Part shown: positions 6,586 to 7,893 of the stretch, piece after piece | Position numbering within the stretch: position 1 is the first letter of the stretch | Layout of the letters: each line of letters starts with the position of its first letter | Origin: Dehalococcoidales bacterium | GTDB lineage: Bacteria; Chloroflexota; Dehalococcoidia; Dehalococcoidales; RBG-16-60-22 | NCBI GenBank assembly: GCA_026416775.1 | Contig: JAOAEN010000055.1 | Location: 1-7,893, forward strand | Length of the DNA stretch: 7,893 nucleotides | Direction of reading: 5' to 3' | Notes under the pieces: generated by a model | Database searches by the model: none | The model's input: the letters and a program-made list of their open reading frames with translations, nothing else | Told to the model about the DNA's origin: nothing | Made by a program: the position numbers and the translations under genes

Positions 6586-7764
6586 CTAACGCAAACGCGG
6601 CAGTCCCAGCCCGCGCTGGGCGATCACATCGCGGTCAATCTCCGAGGTACCCTGCTCCAGGCTAAAGCCAAAAGAGCGCAGGTAGCAGGAAGCAATCCGC
6701 CCGTGCATTGGCACACGTAGAGAATCTTCGGCGAGGACACCGGACTCCCCGCAGAGCTCCACGGCGAAACGGCATACCTTCTGGAGCAGCTCAAAGCTGA
6801 CCATCTTGCTCATCGCAGACTCATAATTGGGTACCTTGCCCTGGCTCTGCATCCAGGCGACACGGTAGTGTAGGAGCCGCGCCACCTGGCATTCTGCCCT
6901 GAGCCGGGCAAAGCGGTCCTTCGCCGCTGCCGTCAGCAGATCGCACTCGCGGGCAAACTCTTCGAGCTCTTCAAGATAGGTCGCGGCAACGGCATAAGCC
7001 ACATCGCTCGTGCGCTCGTAGTCCAGAAGGGACATAACGACATACCAGCCGCGGTTTACCCCGCCGACCACGTTCTCCTTCGGGATGCGCACGTCCTCAA
7101 AGAACACCTCGTTGAACTCATGATGACCCGCCATGTTGATGATGGGGTTCACGGTTATCCCCGGGGTCTTCATGTCCAAAAGGAAAAACGTAAGCCCGCG
7201 GTAGGGGGGATTGGCATTGCGGTCGGTCCGGGCAATCAAGGCATTCCAGTCGGCAAAGTGGGCATTCGTCGTCCAGATCTTCTGCCCGTTGACGATGAAG
7301 TAATCACCTTCTTCCCGGGCAAAGACCTCGATGGCGGCAAGGTCGGAACCGTGGTTCGGCTCGCTCAGCGTCTCGCACCACATGACCCTGCCCGAAGCAA
7401 TCCCGGGAAGGTGGCGTTTCTTCTGCTCCTCGCTACCCTTAAGCATGAGCGCCGGGGCAACGATCCCGCAGCCGATGGAATCATAGCCCGGGCAGTGGTA
7501 GCGGGTAAGCTCTTCCCTCAGGATAAGACGGAAAAAGGGGGACTTGTCCTGTCCCCCGTACTCTTTTGGCCAGTGGATGGAAAGCCATCCCCTCTCCCCC
7601 AGCTTTTCCGCCATGCGCCGGTGCTGGGCAATCCAGTCGGGCTGGCTTGCCATGTCAAAGTAGGTAACTTTCTTCTCCCGGTATTCCCGCGGGGCTTCTT
7701 TCTCCAGAAACTCGGCAACTTCGCGCCGGAAGGCTTCTTCCTCGGGCGTAAACGCAAAGTCCAC
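6586..7764 (-). CDS. Acyl-CoA dehydrogenase, large-subunit type
   Basis: FAD-dependent acyl-CoA dehydrogenase, 392 aa, which introduces an alpha-beta double bond into an acyl-CoA and passes electrons to ETF. Seen: WPKEYGGQD (65-73), the LSEPNHGSDLA loop (133-143) that contacts flavin and substrate, the QKIWTTNAHFADW strand (161-173), and the C-terminal EQGTSEIDRDVIAQRGLGLPR (370-390). The catalytic Glu of medium-chain enzymes (YEGT) is Gln371 here. Glu250 in LDYER lies at the alternative base position used by isovaleryl- and long-chain dehydrogenases and by the steroid enzyme FadE26 (about Glu247). The gene therefore looks active, with Glu250 as base. The start is GTG, with a perfect AGGAGGT 6 bases upstream that overlaps the stop of the hydratase gene. 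Its 5' end shares 11 identical bases with that of the next dehydrogenase gene. It likely pairs with that protein. The substrate could be a steroid side chain, a dicarboxyl-CoA or a branched acyl-CoA. Confidence 0.94.
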   Translation of the reverse strand: MDFAFTPEEEAFRREVAEFLEKEAPREYREKKVTYFDMASQPDWIAQHRRMAEKLGERGWLSIHWPKEYGGQDKSPFFRLILREELTRYHCPGYDSIGCGIVAPALMLKGSEEQKKRHLPGIASGRVMWCETLSEPNHGSDLAAIEVFAREEGDYFIVNGQKIWTTNAHFADWNALIARTDRNANPPYRGLTFFLLDMKTPGITVNPIINMAGHHEFNEVFFEDVRIPKENVVGGVNRGWYVVMSLLDYERTSDVAYAVAATYLEELEEFARECDLLTAAAKDRFARLRAECQVARLLHYRVAWMQSQGKVPNYESAMSKMVSFELLQKVCRFAVELCGESGVLAEDSLRVPMHGRIASCYLRSFGFSLEQGTSEIDRDVIAQRGLGLPRLR

Positions 7765-7770
7765 GCAGAG

Positions 7771-7777
7771 ACCTCCT
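7771..7777 (-). promoter_or_regulatory. Perfect Shine-Dalgarno overlapping the upstream stop codon
   Basis: AGGAGGT on the minus strand, 6 bases before the GTG start at 7762-7764. Its first two bases are the end of the TAG stop (7776-7778) of the hydratase gene, which implies translational coupling of the two. Confidence 0.85.
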
Positions 7778-7893
7778 ACTTTCCGATGAACTTCGGGTTG
7801 CGGCGGTAGGTCATCGCCGTGATACCCTCGCTCAGGTCCTGCGTCATGCCGATATCGCCGGAGATCGCCGCCTCAAGGTAAAGGGCTGTCCTC
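7776..7893 (-). CDS. Enoyl-CoA hydratase/isomerase family protein, C-terminal 38 residues (5' part outside window)
   Basis: The minus-strand frame is open from the window edge to TAG at 7776-7778. The 38 visible residues begin RTALYLEAAISGD, continue MTQDLSEGITAM and end RRNPKFIGK. This is the usual end of a crotonase-superfamily enzyme: a helix, then an EDxxEGxxAFxxKRxPxFxGK-like closing motif. Such enzymes hydrate or isomerise enoyl-CoA, which fits being just upstream of two acyl-CoA dehydrogenases in one operon. The catalytic glutamates and the oxyanion hole lie outside the window, so activity and substrate cannot be judged. It is too short to tell hydratases from DHNA-CoA synthase or isomerases. 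Confidence 0.75.
   Translation of the reverse strand, partial: RTALYLEAAISGDIGMTQDLSEGITAMTYRRNPKFIGK

Noticed and set aside
5546..6665. Plus-strand open frames of 213 and 224 codons
   Set aside because: Antisense to the acyl-CoA dehydrogenase genes, overlapping each other, with no recognisable protein features.
7120..7809. 229-codon plus-strand open frame
   Set aside because: Antisense to the large dehydrogenase and running over the hydratase stop and ribosome site; no family resemblance.

Overview
The window looks like a bacterial chromosomal segment of moderately high GC with tightly packed genes and no gap over about 75 bases between genes. All genes but one lie on the minus strand. The mix suggests an anaerobe that oxidises acyl-CoA compounds and uses corrinoid enzymes: an enoyl-CoA hydratase tail, two unlike acyl-CoA dehydrogenases, and a RACo-type [2Fe-2S]/ASKHA corrinoid activator. 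My best guess is Chloroflexota, class Dehalococcoidia, or a syntrophic Firmicute. This is inferred from gene content and style only; no rRNA or marker gene is present. No mobile elements, RNA genes or CRISPR arrays were seen.

Layout, in the minus-strand reading direction (right to left). (1) The right edge holds the last 38 codons of an enoyl-CoA hydratase/isomerase. A perfect Shine-Dalgarno overlapping its stop leads into a 392-aa acyl-CoA dehydrogenase, followed 17 bases later by a second, 365-aa one. Both start with GTG. Residue differences suggest the two form a mixed (alpha2beta2) enzyme like the actinobacterial steroid side-chain FadE pairs or the pimeloyl-CoA dehydrogenase PimC/PimD. 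(2) After a 67-base gap with a 9-bp perfect hairpin comes a 646-aa RACo-like protein. No corrinoid protein or methyltransferase is visible next to it. (3) A 73-base gap carries a plausible sigma-70 promoter with a near-palindrome over its -35 box. It starts a second unit: a BioF2/FemAB-like acyltransferase (327 aa), an MshA-like GT4 glycosyltransferase (409 aa) and a PIG-L/LmbE-type zinc deacetylase (230 or 232 aa). (4) At the left edge, on the plus strand, lies the C-terminal part of a metallo-beta-lactamase-fold hydrolase. Its TAG stop overlaps the deacetylase TAG within a shared CTAG.

How the genes may work together: the right half is a beta-oxidation-type module (dehydrogenation, then hydration of an acyl-CoA) of unknown substrate. 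The left half has the glycosyltransferase plus deacetylase logic used to make a free-amine glucosaminyl conjugate, as in mycothiol and bacillithiol synthesis or the first two GPI-anchor steps, with an added acyltransferase-fold enzyme. No cysteine ligase is present, so the end product cannot be fixed. RACo sits between the two modules and its partner must be elsewhere.
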